Source: Cannabis sativa
Taxonomy: Eukaryota > Streptophyta > Magnoliopsida > Rosales > Cannabaceae
Assembly (NCBI RefSeq): GCF_029168945.1
Contig: NC_083602.1
Location: 1,116,001-1,180,000, forward strand
Reading direction: 5' to 3'
DNA length: 64,000 bases
Below, piece by piece: positions 48,442 to 59,218 of this stretch. Position 1 is the stretch's first letter, and every line of letters begins with the position of its first letter. Under the pieces are notes generated by a model, which made no database searches, was not told the DNA's origin, and saw only the letters and a program-made list of their open reading frames with translations. Both the position numbers and the translations under genes were made by a program.

Positions 48442-51400
48442 TCATCTCAGTACTCTCACATCTGGAATATGAGATATGTTGTGCCAATCCTCCCCTACTT
48501 CCTTTTCACATCTCTGCTCTAGTTTTGGGCACTTATGAATATACAATGTCTTTAGGTTGGTCAGCCTTTGCATGCTCATAGGAATACATTCCATATCCGG
48601 ACAACATATGATGTTTAACTCTTTAAGAGTTGTAAGATTTCCAAGCCAATCAGGCAACGATGCAAGCTCCGAGAACATGGATATTTTCAAATGTTCAAGT
48701 GAGGAGAGGTGCTGCAAGCTTTCGGGCAGAACAGGCAACCTTTGAGAAGCATCATAGGAGCCTCCTATATATAGATGTTGGAGAGATATGAGTTGATTAG
48801 GACCACTTGGAAAGCCTTCTTCAATTGCTGGACAATTATCAAGTTCTAGATGGTTAAGCATAGTAAGATTCTGAAAACTTTCAGATAGTGATCTTAACTT
48901 TTCACAATCAGCGATGCAAATTCTCTGCAACGAACAATCTCGAAACATTCCCTCTGGTAGGCACGTGAGTTCAGGACAACTTCTGATTTCTAGAAACTGT
49001 AGCGAATTAAGGTTGTGTAGCATATTTTGGGGAAGGGAAGTCAAATGACAATGCTCCATGTGAAGCTGAGTAAGACCATAGAGATTAGAGATGGATTCTA
49101 GTAACACTTGTCTCCCATCATCCACCCTCAGAGATTTAACAGATCCTAGTTTAGGTAAGCTCAATTTCGGGCATATAGTCACTTCCAAGGAAGACAAACA
49201 TGGGAACATTTCATTTCCAACTTCATGCCTTGAAAATCCTTCCAAATTTGGTAAATTCACAATCTCAAGACTTTCTAAACATCCAAAGCTACTTCTTAAG
49301 TCTCCATGACTGTGAATAAACTGCACTAACTTCATTCTTGATACTTCAAGATATCGAAGAGATGTTAGTTTACCAAAATGCAGAAGTTCTCTACAGTTAT
49401 GGCAATAAGATAAAGTGATGCGAACAACACTTCCAAGGATGTCATCACGGAACCAAGACGAGAAGTGAGCACCTTTGTAATAGTGAATTTCCAACCATTT
49501 CAAACTCGCGGGAGGAGCAAGAGCTTCGAGTACCTCTTTTGCATTCTCTTCAGATTCCTCTTCATTGTTATTCCAACATAAATACAGTCCTTCTAGACTT
49601 CTTTTGGCTGATAGATTAGCAAATCTAGCTTCAATTGGATTCATGATCACATTTTCTAGGTTCCTGATGTGTAGAACACCTCCTATGTTCAGGTCTTTCA
49701 ATTCATCCAATTGACAACCTTTTTTTTTATCCACAATGAAATTTGTCAAAGTCTTTAAGCAACTTAGCTTCCCAATGTTTGGTGGTAGGTGTGATAATTT
49801 GTCACAAAAAATTATGTAAAGATGGCGCAGACCTTTCAAGCGAATCATGTGTTTGGGTAGCTTACGAAGTTCATAACAAAAGCTTAGGTTTAAAGTCAAC
49901 AAATGGTGTAGCAAGCAAATAGAATCAGGGAGGACTTCAATACTAATATGTGAGAGATTCAAATAGCGTACATGTTTCAAATTACTGACCAATGATGATA
50001 TAGACGCTTTATGAATAACAACATAGCTCCTATCAAACGCTCGTAATGAGCAAAAATTCCAATAATTATCACAAGCGGTTGAATCATTTGATAATGTCAT
50101 GATTGTCCTTAAGGATTTAGTACTTGGTATGTTAGAAAATGACCCCAATCCACTAAACGTGCATGTCAAGTGACGAACTCTTTCTGACAAGTTGATAGTA
50201 TGAGTATCATCATTAACCTCCACACTACGACATTTGTCACCCATTATAGATTGAGCTAGATCATGAAATAAATCATGCATCTTGAAATAGTAGATACTTC
50301 CGTCAAAACCCATCACTGTGCCCTCATCAAGAAATGATCTCCAACATAAATCATTAATCATCTCATTTCCAACATCTTCCACCTCAAGTTCAAGTTCTGG
50401 CTTCGAAGAAATCAACCCATTTGCCATCCAAAGGTGAATTAACATTGTCTTTATTATTTTGTGATCCTTTGGAAATATAGCACAATAAGAGAAACATCGT
50501 CTCTGCTCTACTGGAAGATGAAGGTAGCTTAACTTCAAAGCAGGCAAGATGGAAGCTTTATCCTCCGGTAAATTCCAAAGCTCACTACGCATAACAGAAA
50601 GCCACACCTCCTCCTCTCCACTTTTGAAACACATTAAGCCTCCTAAAGCTTTTGCTGCTAATGGAACTCCCTTGCACTTCTTCACTATCTCTTTTCCGAT
50701 ATTCACAAGGTTAGGTCGCTCTTCTCTGTGGTTACCAAATGCACGTTGCTTGAATAATAACCAACAGTCATCGTCTGATAAACCAGTCAAGTAGTGATGA
50801 GTTGGTGTTGTTCCCATAATGAATGCAACCTTTTTCGAACGAGTAGTGACAACCACCGAAGCACCTTTTGATCCGCATTCCAATACATATTTCAATTTGT
50901 CCCATTCCTCATGATCTTCATTCCACACATCATCCAAAACAATCAAGAATCTCTTTCTTTGAAGCATGTTCTGAAGTTGTCTCTGCAAAGGATCCATTTC
51001 CATTGCTTCACAAGGACGCCCATTTCCAGATTCTATGATAGCTTTGATCAATTTACGCACATCAAAGTCTTCAAAAACACAAACCCATATCTTCAACTCA
51101 AAATGCTCATTGAGCCTTTCATCATTGAAGACCCATTGAGCAAGAGTTGTCTTTCCCATGCCTCCTAAACCAACAATACAGTAAACAGAAGTATCACTGC
51201 AATTGATGGCATCATTAACTAAGAACCCAACAACTCTCTCCTTGTCCTCTTCTCTCCCATACACATGTGGTTGAGTAATAACAGAACCAGTTTGACGACT
51301 TTCTCTAATTTGATTCCGTCTCTCCCCAACATCAACCTCTCGCAAGTGAAAATGAACTCGCTCATTTGCAATCTGATCTAATCTATCCTCAATCTCTTTT

Positions 51401-51771
51401 ATCTTTTTAGCAATATTGTGACGAAAGTAAAGATGCTTAGGACTCAAACAAGACAAAGAAGATTGTACCTTACGAATCCACTTATGGTGATCATATTGTA
51501 GATGACTCTGATCCATTCGAAAGGCCTCTGCTTCGCAATCATCCAAAACATCCTCCAACTCAGAAGATACATCTTCCAACTTTTGTAGCCAATTCTTGAT
51601 AGCACGATTAGTTGATTGTCTCTCCTCAGCATCTTCAATGACAGCAGAAATGGTTGAGAGCATGCTACACATCTTCTCCATCTCTTTCTCCACACCCAAA
51701 ATAGATCCAACTTGCTTTTGGATCAGCAAGCTCAGATTCTCAAGCACAACAGTGAGAACAGCTTCAGCCAT
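48442..51771 (-). CDS. CC-NBS-LRR resistance protein, 1109 aa (unit A, longer type)
   Basis: An intact single-exon coding region. Residues 1 to about 150 form the Rx-type coiled-coil domain with the ELEDVLDDCE motif at 71-80. NB-ARC follows: GLGGMGKTT at 201-209, kinase-2 FLIVLDDVW at 275-283, RNBS-B VVVTTRS near 306-312, CKGVPLAAKALGG at 366-378, CFSYCAIFPKDH at 426-437 and MHD at 498-500. About 20 LRRs run from about residue 560 to the end. This is the RGA-like CNL class: cytoplasmic immune receptors that bind ADP/ATP and trigger cell death on activation. I count 14 amino-acid differences from the copy at 59219-62548. One is notable: F233 replaces serine in the RNBS-A motif (WVCVFEDFD). Its upstream DNA changes about 100 bases before the ATG because of the duplication joint. 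A donor-like site follows the stop (intron start about 48385). Confidence 0.96.
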   Translation of the reverse strand: MAEAVLTVVLENLSLLIQKQVGSILGVEKEMEKMCSMLSTISAVIEDAEERQSTNRAIKNWLQKLEDVSSELEDVLDDCEAEAFRMDQSHLQYDHHKWIRKVQSSLSCLSPKHLYFRHNIAKKIKEIEDRLDQIANERVHFHLREVDVGERRNQIRESRQTGSVITQPHVYGREEDKERVVGFLVNDAINCSDTSVYCIVGLGGMGKTTLAQWVFNDERLNEHFELKIWVCVFEDFDVRKLIKAIIESGNGRPCEAMEMDPLQRQLQNMLQRKRFLIVLDDVWNEDHEEWDKLKYVLECGSKGASVVVTTRSKKVAFIMGTTPTHHYLTGLSDDDCWLLFKQRAFGNHREERPNLVNIGKEIVKKCKGVPLAAKALGGLMCFKSGEEEVWLSVMRSELWNLPEDKASILPALKLSYLHLPVEQRRCFSYCAIFPKDHKIIKTMLIHLWMANGLISSKPELELEVEDVGNEMINDLCWRSFLDEGTVMGFDGSIYYFKMHDLFHDLAQSIMGDKCRSVEVNDDTHTINLSERVRHLTCTFSGLGSFSNIPSTKSLRTIMTLSNDSTACDNYWNFCSLRAFDRSYVVIHKASISSLVSNLKHVRYLNLSHISIEVLPDSICLLHHLLTLNLSFCYELRKLPKHMIRLKGLRHLYIIFCDKLSHLPPNIGKLSCLKTLTNFIVDKKKGCQLDELKDLNIGGVLHIRNLENVIMNPIEARFANLSAKRSLEGLYLCWNNNEEESEENAKEVLEALAPPASLKWLEIHYYKGAHFSSWFRDDILGSVVRITLSYCHNCRELLHFGKLTSLRYLEVSRMKLVQFIHSHGDLRSSFGCLESLEIVNLPNLEGFSRHEVGNEMFPCLSSLEVTICPKLSLPKLGSVKSLRVDDGRQVLLESISNLYGLTQLHMEHCHLTSLPQNMLHNLNSLQFLEIRSCPELTCLPEGMFRDCSLQRICIADCEKLRSLSESFQNLTMLNHLELDNCPAIEEGFPSGPNQLISLQHLYIGGSYDASQRLPVLPESLQHLSSLEHLKISMFSELASLPDWLGNLTTLKELNIICCPDMECIPMSMQRLTNLKTLYIHKCPKLEQRCEKEVGEDWHNISHIPDVRVLR

Positions 51772-51873
51772 GAAGCCTGGTCAGTTGAGAAAAAGCAGTT
51801 GATATATCAAAGTTTAAACACGGTTAGAAAATCGAGCAAGCAAAGTTATCAATCAAATTGTTCAAACTTCAAA

Positions 51874-52040
51874 CTTTTTGGATCCTTTCTTATCTTTAAG
51901 CATATACAACCTATATTTAACATCTCTTTTAACTTTGTTCACTATACTAGAAGTTGTATTTAAGAAATTGAAAATCAAACAAATTATTCCTATTCCTCCA
52001 AATGTGATATATTGTGGCAGCCAAGCACAATACTCTAATT
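51874..52040 (-). mobile_element. LINE 3' fragment at the joint of units A and B
   Basis: Nearly identical to 41346-41512, with the same YHIWRNRNN-type motif on the - strand. It starts exactly where the sequence upstream of the 48442-51771 gene stops matching that of its twin, so it marks the recombination joint. Confidence 0.65.
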
Positions 52041-52543
52041 CTCTCGACAGACCACAACCAAGAAACCAAGAAAACCAGCTGTTGAAGACCAAACCTTGAA
52101 GCCCAGCCACCTGAAAATATCCTCTAACACCAAAGAAGTTCTGGGTTTGACTTAGATTTTCAAAATTCTTTAACTATATATGTTGATTTTTTTTCAATAA
52201 TTAAAATATTTTTCAGAAATTTTGTGGAAAGATGGTTGGTAAATTCAAACTCATTTATCTCAAAAAATTAGCGAGTTAATACTGAGGTTCAAGAAACATG
52301 AGCTTTCTCTATGTCTACATTTTTTCTCTCAAAATTGCTACATAATATTATATTATATTTACTATGAAAATATGAAACTTAAAATTTACATATAAGAGAA
52401 TTTATATAATACTCAAAACCCAAACAAGAGAGTGTAATTAGCAATGTGGGAGTCAAGAGAAAACCCACATCAAATAACTTATTCAAGAAAATAACCAAAT
52501 TAAAAAAATTGGCAATAGCTTCATTCTAGATTCACCAAACTGA

Positions 52544-53010
52544 TCTCAGTACTCTCACATGTGGAATATGGGATATGTATTGTGTCAATTCTCTCCAATG
52601 AAAGCTCCAATCAAATATTCAAGTGAGGAGCAGAGCAACCATTGCATGACAATAACTGAGTTGTAGATAGTTAATCATAGTAAGATTCTGAAAACTTTGA
52701 GAGAGTGATCTTAATTAACATTAATTATACAATAGTTTATATGATAATATTCTCTGTAATGAACAATCTTTTGGGGATGGGAATTCAAACCACAACCAAC
52801 CATCCATTTAAACACATGCAAAGAAGACAAACATGGGAACATTTCATTTCCAACTTCATGCCTTGAAAATCCTTCCGAATTCGGTAAATCAAATTCACCA
52901 TTGCAGAGTTGTGAAGACCCAATTTGGAAGATCCCGTAGCTGTTAAGGATGTTTGTGGCAAAAAAACCATGAGGGTACACACTCTTTGGCGTTTTGGTTT
53001 TTAGTAATTG
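52544..53010 (-). pseudogene. NLR relic (LRR and C-terminus), unit B
   Basis: Copy of the relic at 41857-42266, with slightly more sequence preserved between the C-terminal end (about 52544-52600) and the SEGFSRHEVGNE block (about 52800-52890). No intact reading frame. Confidence 0.75.
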
Positions 53011-53262
53011 TTTGAATTTTATTTTTAACAATGTAAACTATGAAAGTTTACAGATTGTCCGGAAAAATAATTCTATTGAATATGTTATGAGAGGACTATT
53101 GAGTAACCCCTAATCTAAACCAACCATACAAAACAATAGAATACAAGTGTCATTACAATTGGATTGATAGAAACCCAACAACAATTCATACAATCACACT
53201 TACATATATTAATTTGTTCTAATTTTATTGCTGAATTTTTATTTCTATTCCAACAAAACACC

Positions 53263-53421
53263 TGTTAGTTAGTTGGCTTTGTCAACTGTATTGTATTCTG
53301 TTATGTTGCAGCATAGCTTTTACTTCATTTGATCTTGCCTTGTATATATTTGACCAATTCAGTAATGAAAATACTCTTCATTCATTTACTCTCTCTCTCT
53401 CCTTCTCTCTTCTCAAAAACA
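53263..53421. mobile_element. small solo-LTR/TRIM-like insertion, unit B
   Basis: Copy of 42510-42666. Here the left flank reads ACACC before TG and the right flank repeats CACC after the terminal CA, which best shows the short duplication. It was present before the unit duplication. Confidence 0.5.
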
Positions 53422-53849
53422 CACCAACTATAAAGAATGAGAAATGAATGAGCACAAATTCTCAGCTACCACATTTGTCAACATATCATCCCAGCTTCAA
53501 CAACCAGATCACCATATGATCTGACCAGCACGACCCAAAGTCACTCCAATTCGATTTGAAAGGCAACCTAAACTAGCTCGCCACAGCAAATTCTTGACCT
53601 TTGGTGGAAGCATTAAGTTACAAAATTGAAATCAAAAACCAGATTTATCCTCCAAGAAAATATGATTGTATATAATAATGTATGAAAATGCAACATTAGT
53701 TAGAGCAATAGAGTACTCATTGAAGCATGTTTTTGTATCTAATAATATAAGGTAATTAACAAGTCTTATTTACACAAACATTCATCATATTGGCATCTCA
53801 TGACTTCGTTACAACTTTCAATTACATACCTAATCAACACCTTCTTCAA

Positions 53850-56800
53850 TTATCTCACTACTCTCACATCTGGAATATGCAATATCTTGTACCAATCCTC
53901 CCCTACTTCCTTCTCACATTTCTGCTCCAGTTTTGGGCACTTCACAATAAACAATTTCATTAGGTTGGTCAGCCTTTGCATGCTCATAGGAATACATTCC
54001 AAATCCGGACAACCTTTGATCTTGAACTCTTTAAGGGTAGTAAGATTTCCAAGCCAATCAGGCAACAATGCAAGCTCCCTAAGAAAAGATAATTCCAAAT
54101 ATTCAAGTGAGGAGAGGTGCTGCAACCCCTCTGGCAGAATAGCCAAGCTTTGAGGAGCATCATAGCTCCCTCTTATAATTAGAAGTTGGAGAGATATGAG
54201 ATGGTTAAGACCACTTGGAAAGCCTTCTTCAATCGCTGGACAATTATGAAGTTGTAGAGAGTTAAGCATAGTAAGATTCTTAAAACTTTCAGATAGTGAT
54301 CTTAACTTTTTACAATCATATATGATAATACTCTGCAATGGACAATCTCGAAACATTCTCTCTGGTAGGCACTTGAGTTCGCGACAACTACTGATTTCTA
54401 AATCCTGTAGCGCATTAAGGCCAAAGAGGAAATCAGTAGGCAAGTCTTGAATCTTTCCAAAATGAGAAATTGTAAGTTGTTGAAGAGATGTTAGTTTGCC
54501 AAAACGGGGAAGTTCTAGGCAGTTATGGCAATCAGTTAAAGTGATGCGAACAACACTTCCAAGAATGTCATTACAGAACCAAGATGGGAAATGGACACCC
54601 TTGTAAGTGTCAATTTCTAACCATTTCAAACTCGTGGGAGGAGTAAGAGCTTCGAGTACGTCTTTTGCATTCTCTTCAGATATGTTTTCATTGTTGTTCC
54701 AAGACAAACGCAATCCTTTAAGGTTTCTTTTGGCTGATAGATTAGCAAATCTAGCTTCAATTGGAGTCATGATCACATTTTCTAAGTTGCTGATGTCAAG
54801 ATCACCTCCTATGTTAAGGTCTTTCAATTCATTCAATTGACAACCTTTTCTCTTATCAACAATGAAATTTGTCAAAGTCTTTAAGCAACTTAGCTTCCCA
54901 ATATTTTGAGGTAGGTGTGATAATTTGTGACAATAATTAATGTAAAGATGGCGGAGACCTTTCAGGCGAATCATATGTTTGGGTAGCTTACAAAGATCAT
55001 AGCAATGGCTTAGGTCTAAAGTCAACAAATGGTGTAGCAAACAAATGGAATCGGGGAGGACTTCAATACTACTACTTGAGAGATTCAAATAACGTACATG
55101 TTTCAAATTACTGACCAATGATGATATAGCTCTACTTGACATGGATAACTTAAATAAAAGGCCATTGTTACTGAAAGCGCGTAATGAGCGAAATTTCCAA
55201 TCATTATCACAAGAGAATGAACCATTTGATACTGTCATGAATGTCCTTAAGGATTCAGTACTTGGTATGTTCGAAAATGGACCTGATCCATCAAACATAC
55301 AGATCAAGTGACGAACTCTTTTTGACAAGTTGACAGTAGTGTGAGTATCATCATTAACCAACACATTATGACATTTTTCACCCATTATAGATTGAGCTAG
55401 ATCATGAAATAAATCATGCATCTTGACATGCCTGATGCTTCCATCATACTGATCTTTCCCCTCTTGGAAAAATGATCTCCAACATAAATCATTAATCATC
55501 TCATTTCCAACGTTTTCCACCTCAAGATTGAGTTCTGGCTTCGAAGAAATCAACCCATTTGCCATCCAAAGATGAATTAATCGTGTCTTTTCTATTTCAT
55601 GATCCTTTGGAAACGTAGCACAATAAGAGAAGCATCGTCTCTGCTCTACTGGAAGATGAAGGTAGCTTAATTTCAAAGCAGGCAAGATAGAAGCTTCTTC
55701 CTCTGGTAAATTCCAAAGCTCACTACGCATGACAGAAAACCACTCTTCCTCGTCACTTTTGAAATACATTAAGCCTCCTAAAGCTTTTGCTGCTAATGGA
55801 ACTCCCTTACACTTCTTCACTATCTCTTTTCCGATTTCCACAAGATTAGGTCGCTCTTCTCTATGGTTACCAAATGCACGTTGCTTGAATAATGACCAAC
55901 AGTCCTCTTCTGATAAACTACTCAATTCCTGCATTGGTGTTGTTCCCATAATGGATGCAACCTTTTTCAGACGAGTAGTGACAACAAGTGAAGCACCTTT
56001 TGATCCACATTCCAATATGTATTTCAATTTGTCCCATTTCTCATGATCTTCATTCCAAACATCATCTAAAACAATCAAGAACCTCTTTCTTTGAAGCATG
56101 CCCTGAAGTCGTTTCTGCAGAGGATCCATCTCCAATGCTTCACAAGCACTTCCAGTTCCAGATTCTATGATAGCTTTGATCAATCTACGCAGATCAAAGT
56201 CTTCAGAAACACAAACCCACATCTTCAACTCAAAATGAATACTGATTCTTTCATCATTGAAGACCCATTGAGCAAGAGTTGTCTTTCCTATTCCCCCTAA
56301 ACCAACAATACAAAAAACAGAAGTATCATTGCAGTTGATTGCATCATTAAGAAGAAACCCAACAACTCTCTCCTTGTCCTCGTCTCTCCCATACACATGT
56401 GGTTGAGTAATAACAGAACTAGTCTGACGACTTTCTCTAATCTGATTTCGTCTCTCCCCAACATCAATCTCCCGCAAGTGAAAATTCATTCGCTCATTTC
56501 CAATATGATCCAATCTATCCCCAATCTCTCTCATCTTTCTAGCAATAACGTGAAGAAAGTAAAGATGCTTAGGACTCAAACAAGATAAAGAAGATTGTAC
56601 CTTACGAATCCATGAATGGTCTTGTGCAAAACTCTCCTCCAATCGAAAGGCCTCTACTTCACAATCATCTAAAACATCCTCCAACTCAGAAGAAACATCT
56701 TCCAATTTTTGCAGCCAATTCTTGATAGGAAGATTTGTTGATTGTCTCTCTTCAGTATCTTCAATGACAGCAGAAATGGTTGAGAGGATGCTACACATCT

Positions 56801-56897
56801 TCTCCATCTCTTTCTCGACACCCAAAACAGATCCAATTTGCTTTTGGATGAGTGAGCTCAGATTCTCAAGCACAACAGTGAGAACAGCTTCAGCCAT
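53850..56897 (-). CDS. CC-NBS-LRR resistance protein, 1015 aa (unit B, shorter type)
   Basis: An open single-exon coding region from MAEAVL at 56897. The CC domain has LEDVLDD near residues 72-78 and the P-loop GLGGIGKTT is at 199-207, followed by kinase-2 FLIVLDDVW, CKGVPLAAKALGG, CFSYCATFPKDH and MHD in the usual order. The LRR part is about 95 residues shorter than in the 1109-aa type: it lacks the block with LPNLEGFSRHEVGNE and goes straight to LQQLTISHFGKIQDLP. It probably represents the intact state of the broken gene at 43094-46118. In-frame Met codons upstream (56936) are not in the paralogues and are not used. Confidence 0.94.
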   Translation of the reverse strand: MAEAVLTVVLENLSSLIQKQIGSVLGVEKEMEKMCSILSTISAVIEDTEERQSTNLPIKNWLQKLEDVSSELEDVLDDCEVEAFRLEESFAQDHSWIRKVQSSLSCLSPKHLYFLHVIARKMREIGDRLDHIGNERMNFHLREIDVGERRNQIRESRQTSSVITQPHVYGRDEDKERVVGFLLNDAINCNDTSVFCIVGLGGIGKTTLAQWVFNDERISIHFELKMWVCVSEDFDLRRLIKAIIESGTGSACEALEMDPLQKRLQGMLQRKRFLIVLDDVWNEDHEKWDKLKYILECGSKGASLVVTTRLKKVASIMGTTPMQELSSLSEEDCWSLFKQRAFGNHREERPNLVEIGKEIVKKCKGVPLAAKALGGLMYFKSDEEEWFSVMRSELWNLPEEEASILPALKLSYLHLPVEQRRCFSYCATFPKDHEIEKTRLIHLWMANGLISSKPELNLEVENVGNEMINDLCWRSFFQEGKDQYDGSIRHVKMHDLFHDLAQSIMGEKCHNVLVNDDTHTTVNLSKRVRHLICMFDGSGPFSNIPSTESLRTFMTVSNGSFSCDNDWKFRSLRAFSNNGLLFKLSMSSRAISSLVSNLKHVRYLNLSSSSIEVLPDSICLLHHLLTLDLSHCYDLCKLPKHMIRLKGLRHLYINYCHKLSHLPQNIGKLSCLKTLTNFIVDKRKGCQLNELKDLNIGGDLDISNLENVIMTPIEARFANLSAKRNLKGLRLSWNNNENISEENAKDVLEALTPPTSLKWLEIDTYKGVHFPSWFCNDILGSVVRITLTDCHNCLELPRFGKLTSLQQLTISHFGKIQDLPTDFLFGLNALQDLEISSCRELKCLPERMFRDCPLQSIIIYDCKKLRSLSESFKNLTMLNSLQLHNCPAIEEGFPSGLNHLISLQLLIIRGSYDAPQSLAILPEGLQHLSSLEYLELSFLRELALLPDWLGNLTTLKEFKIKGCPDLECIPMSMQRLTNLMKLFIVKCPKLEQKCEKEVGEDWYKILHIPDVRVVR

Positions 56898-59218
56898 AAT
56901 TCTCAAATGAGGAAAGCAAATGATAACACAGAGCAAGAGAGTGAAATTAAGAACATGAGTGCAAGAGCATGAAAATGAGAAAGCTTAGGCCAATGGTTTT
57001 GGTATAATTATTACAAGAAGAGCAACAAAGTCAATTCTCTGAATTGCTTTACACCTTTTTTGACCAAGAAAGTGAGTGTTAGGTGCTTATCATTATCATT
57101 GTTGGACTGTTAACATAATTGGTTGTTAGTTTCTTGGTTCTTTCCAATTAAACCATATTCTTATCTAGTTCTCTTCTCTGTTCACAAAAAGCATAAAAGT
57201 CTTAACACAAGATATATATGCATATACATATATATCTACAAATCTTGGAAGAAAACATGCAATTAGAATGGCAGTAATCATACATATTTGATGTATAATT
57301 TAGCAATAATAATAATCAAACACTCAATCAATCCAATGTAATGCAATAGACCAAAATTTAATCATAAAAATTGGAAATCAGAAAGTTTCTGTTTGACCCC
57401 ATCTTTTGATTTCTAAAGATTTAATATTTTTAAATAATGTTTCTACATAATTTGACTATTATCTGTACTGTGATGTGACTCATCAGAATCTATAATTTTA
57501 TTTATAATTATTATTTTTATTTGTGCATTGTTAGAGAATTTTTATTCCAACCAAACACCAAACTACAAAGAATGAGAAAAACAAATATATTATGCAATAC
57601 AACAGAGCCAAAAGGCATAACACAAACACACTGACACTGCAATACCCTTTCAAATATACACAAAAGGCTTTCCATTTAAATCCTTAACAGTACAAAGAAA
57701 GAACACCATCAGCCATTAACAGTGGCATTAAGTCTGAGGCAAGATCACCCTCTACTACAAAAATACCATCAGTGAAAGTATAAGCAGCTCAGGCAAGCCA
57801 ATGAATGTTTAACTAAAACTGGGACCTCATAGAAGTCTTGAACCACCAAAAGGGCAGTCTGTCTCCACCTCAGCTGGCTGCTGAGAACCTCTCTAATCCC
57901 AATCGCCTCGGCCAGTGCTGGTTCATCTCTGTTGCTCTTAGAAGGTTATTCAAGATTTCCTGTATTATATGAAACAAATATGTCATACTTAGAATTCCAA
58001 AATCTCAATGCTTTTCTGCAAAACATTCCAAAAATTGTGTCACATACCTTAGACAAATCAACATTAATATCATATCGGTATGGTATTGGACCCTTTAAAG
58101 TGCTTCACAACTATGCTTGTGGCAAAAATATTGGAATTGGAAGGCAAAAAAAGGTAAATATTACTAAATATTTATATACTAGTTTGGAATTTCTTTGTGA
58201 ACACAACTCCTTTGGTAAAAGATTAATTAATTTGTTCTAATTTTATTGCTGAATTTTGTGCTGTATTGACAATTCATACAATACACAAATTAAAACTCAT
58301 AAGATACACTCAGAATGAGAATGAGAATGAATGTTTGATACTAAATCTGAAGTTAGATACAAAGAGGGACCTCATACAAGTCTGAGATTGACCATTAGAT
58401 ATTAGATTTAATGTCTAACCATATAGTGTAATTAACAAGTCATATTTTCACATACATTCATCATAATCATGTTGGCATCTCCCTTTGGCTCCTTCTCACC
58501 ATCTGAACACAGAGTAGCAATGCAATGGTTTAGTACCACAGTACAACAGTCTGACTATATGATGGAATGCCAAATGATTATGATTTTCTTCTTAATTGGA
58601 ATACATAAACAGTTTCTTACCACTTATTTGATAGTTCTACTGTACAACAATCTTGATGAAGAAAGGATTTTAGTGTTCCAACTTCATTATAAAGCTGAAA
58701 AAGAGCACAAGAAAGGTATAAGAAAAATAATTTTAATCTTGTGGATAAACATAGTAGAAGGTGATTCGAGATTTCCTGTATAAGATGAAACAAACATGTC
58801 ATACTTGGAATTCTTTGAGCTCCATTGGATCATTTAATTCTAAATATTATGAGTCTGCACTTTTCAGAAAAGAGAAATTTCTTTTGAGTTTTATTTACCT
58901 GATAACATAGGATTTGTTTTCATTCTCTTAGAAGGCTGAGAACATGAAGATTCTACTCCTGTTTTGGGGCTATATATCATCCAACATCTCAATGCTTTTC
59001 TGCAAAACATTCCAAAAATCATTTTCAAATACTCAATTTCAAAAGAAACCCAGCTCATCTTTATTGTTAGAAACCCATATATAGTTATCTCTTCTCAATC
59101 CCAGAAATGAAAAATTAGCAATATAATCAACAATATATACAGAGATTTACAAAATCACATACCTTAGTTGCAATATTTTAAAGTTTCTTCTTCTCTTTGT
59201 AGATCATCCTCTGCTGGA
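56898..59218. other. intergenic DNA between the NLRs of unit B
   Basis: A near copy of 46119-48441, with the same conserved 3' module (about 57541-57650), duplicated 3' segments (about 57948-58060 and 58765-59020) and donor-like sites (about 58047 and 59163). No supported gene. Confidence 0.55.

Larger units (their letters stand above)
41346..51873. repeat. tandem duplication unit A (NLR pair)
   Basis: This unit is repeated head-to-tail by 51874-62640. Offsets between matching features are nearly constant at about 10.78 kb (46118 to 56897, 48015 to 58802, 51771 to 62548). It starts at a LINE fragment and ends about 100 bases upstream of the NLR at 48442-51771. Confidence 0.9.
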
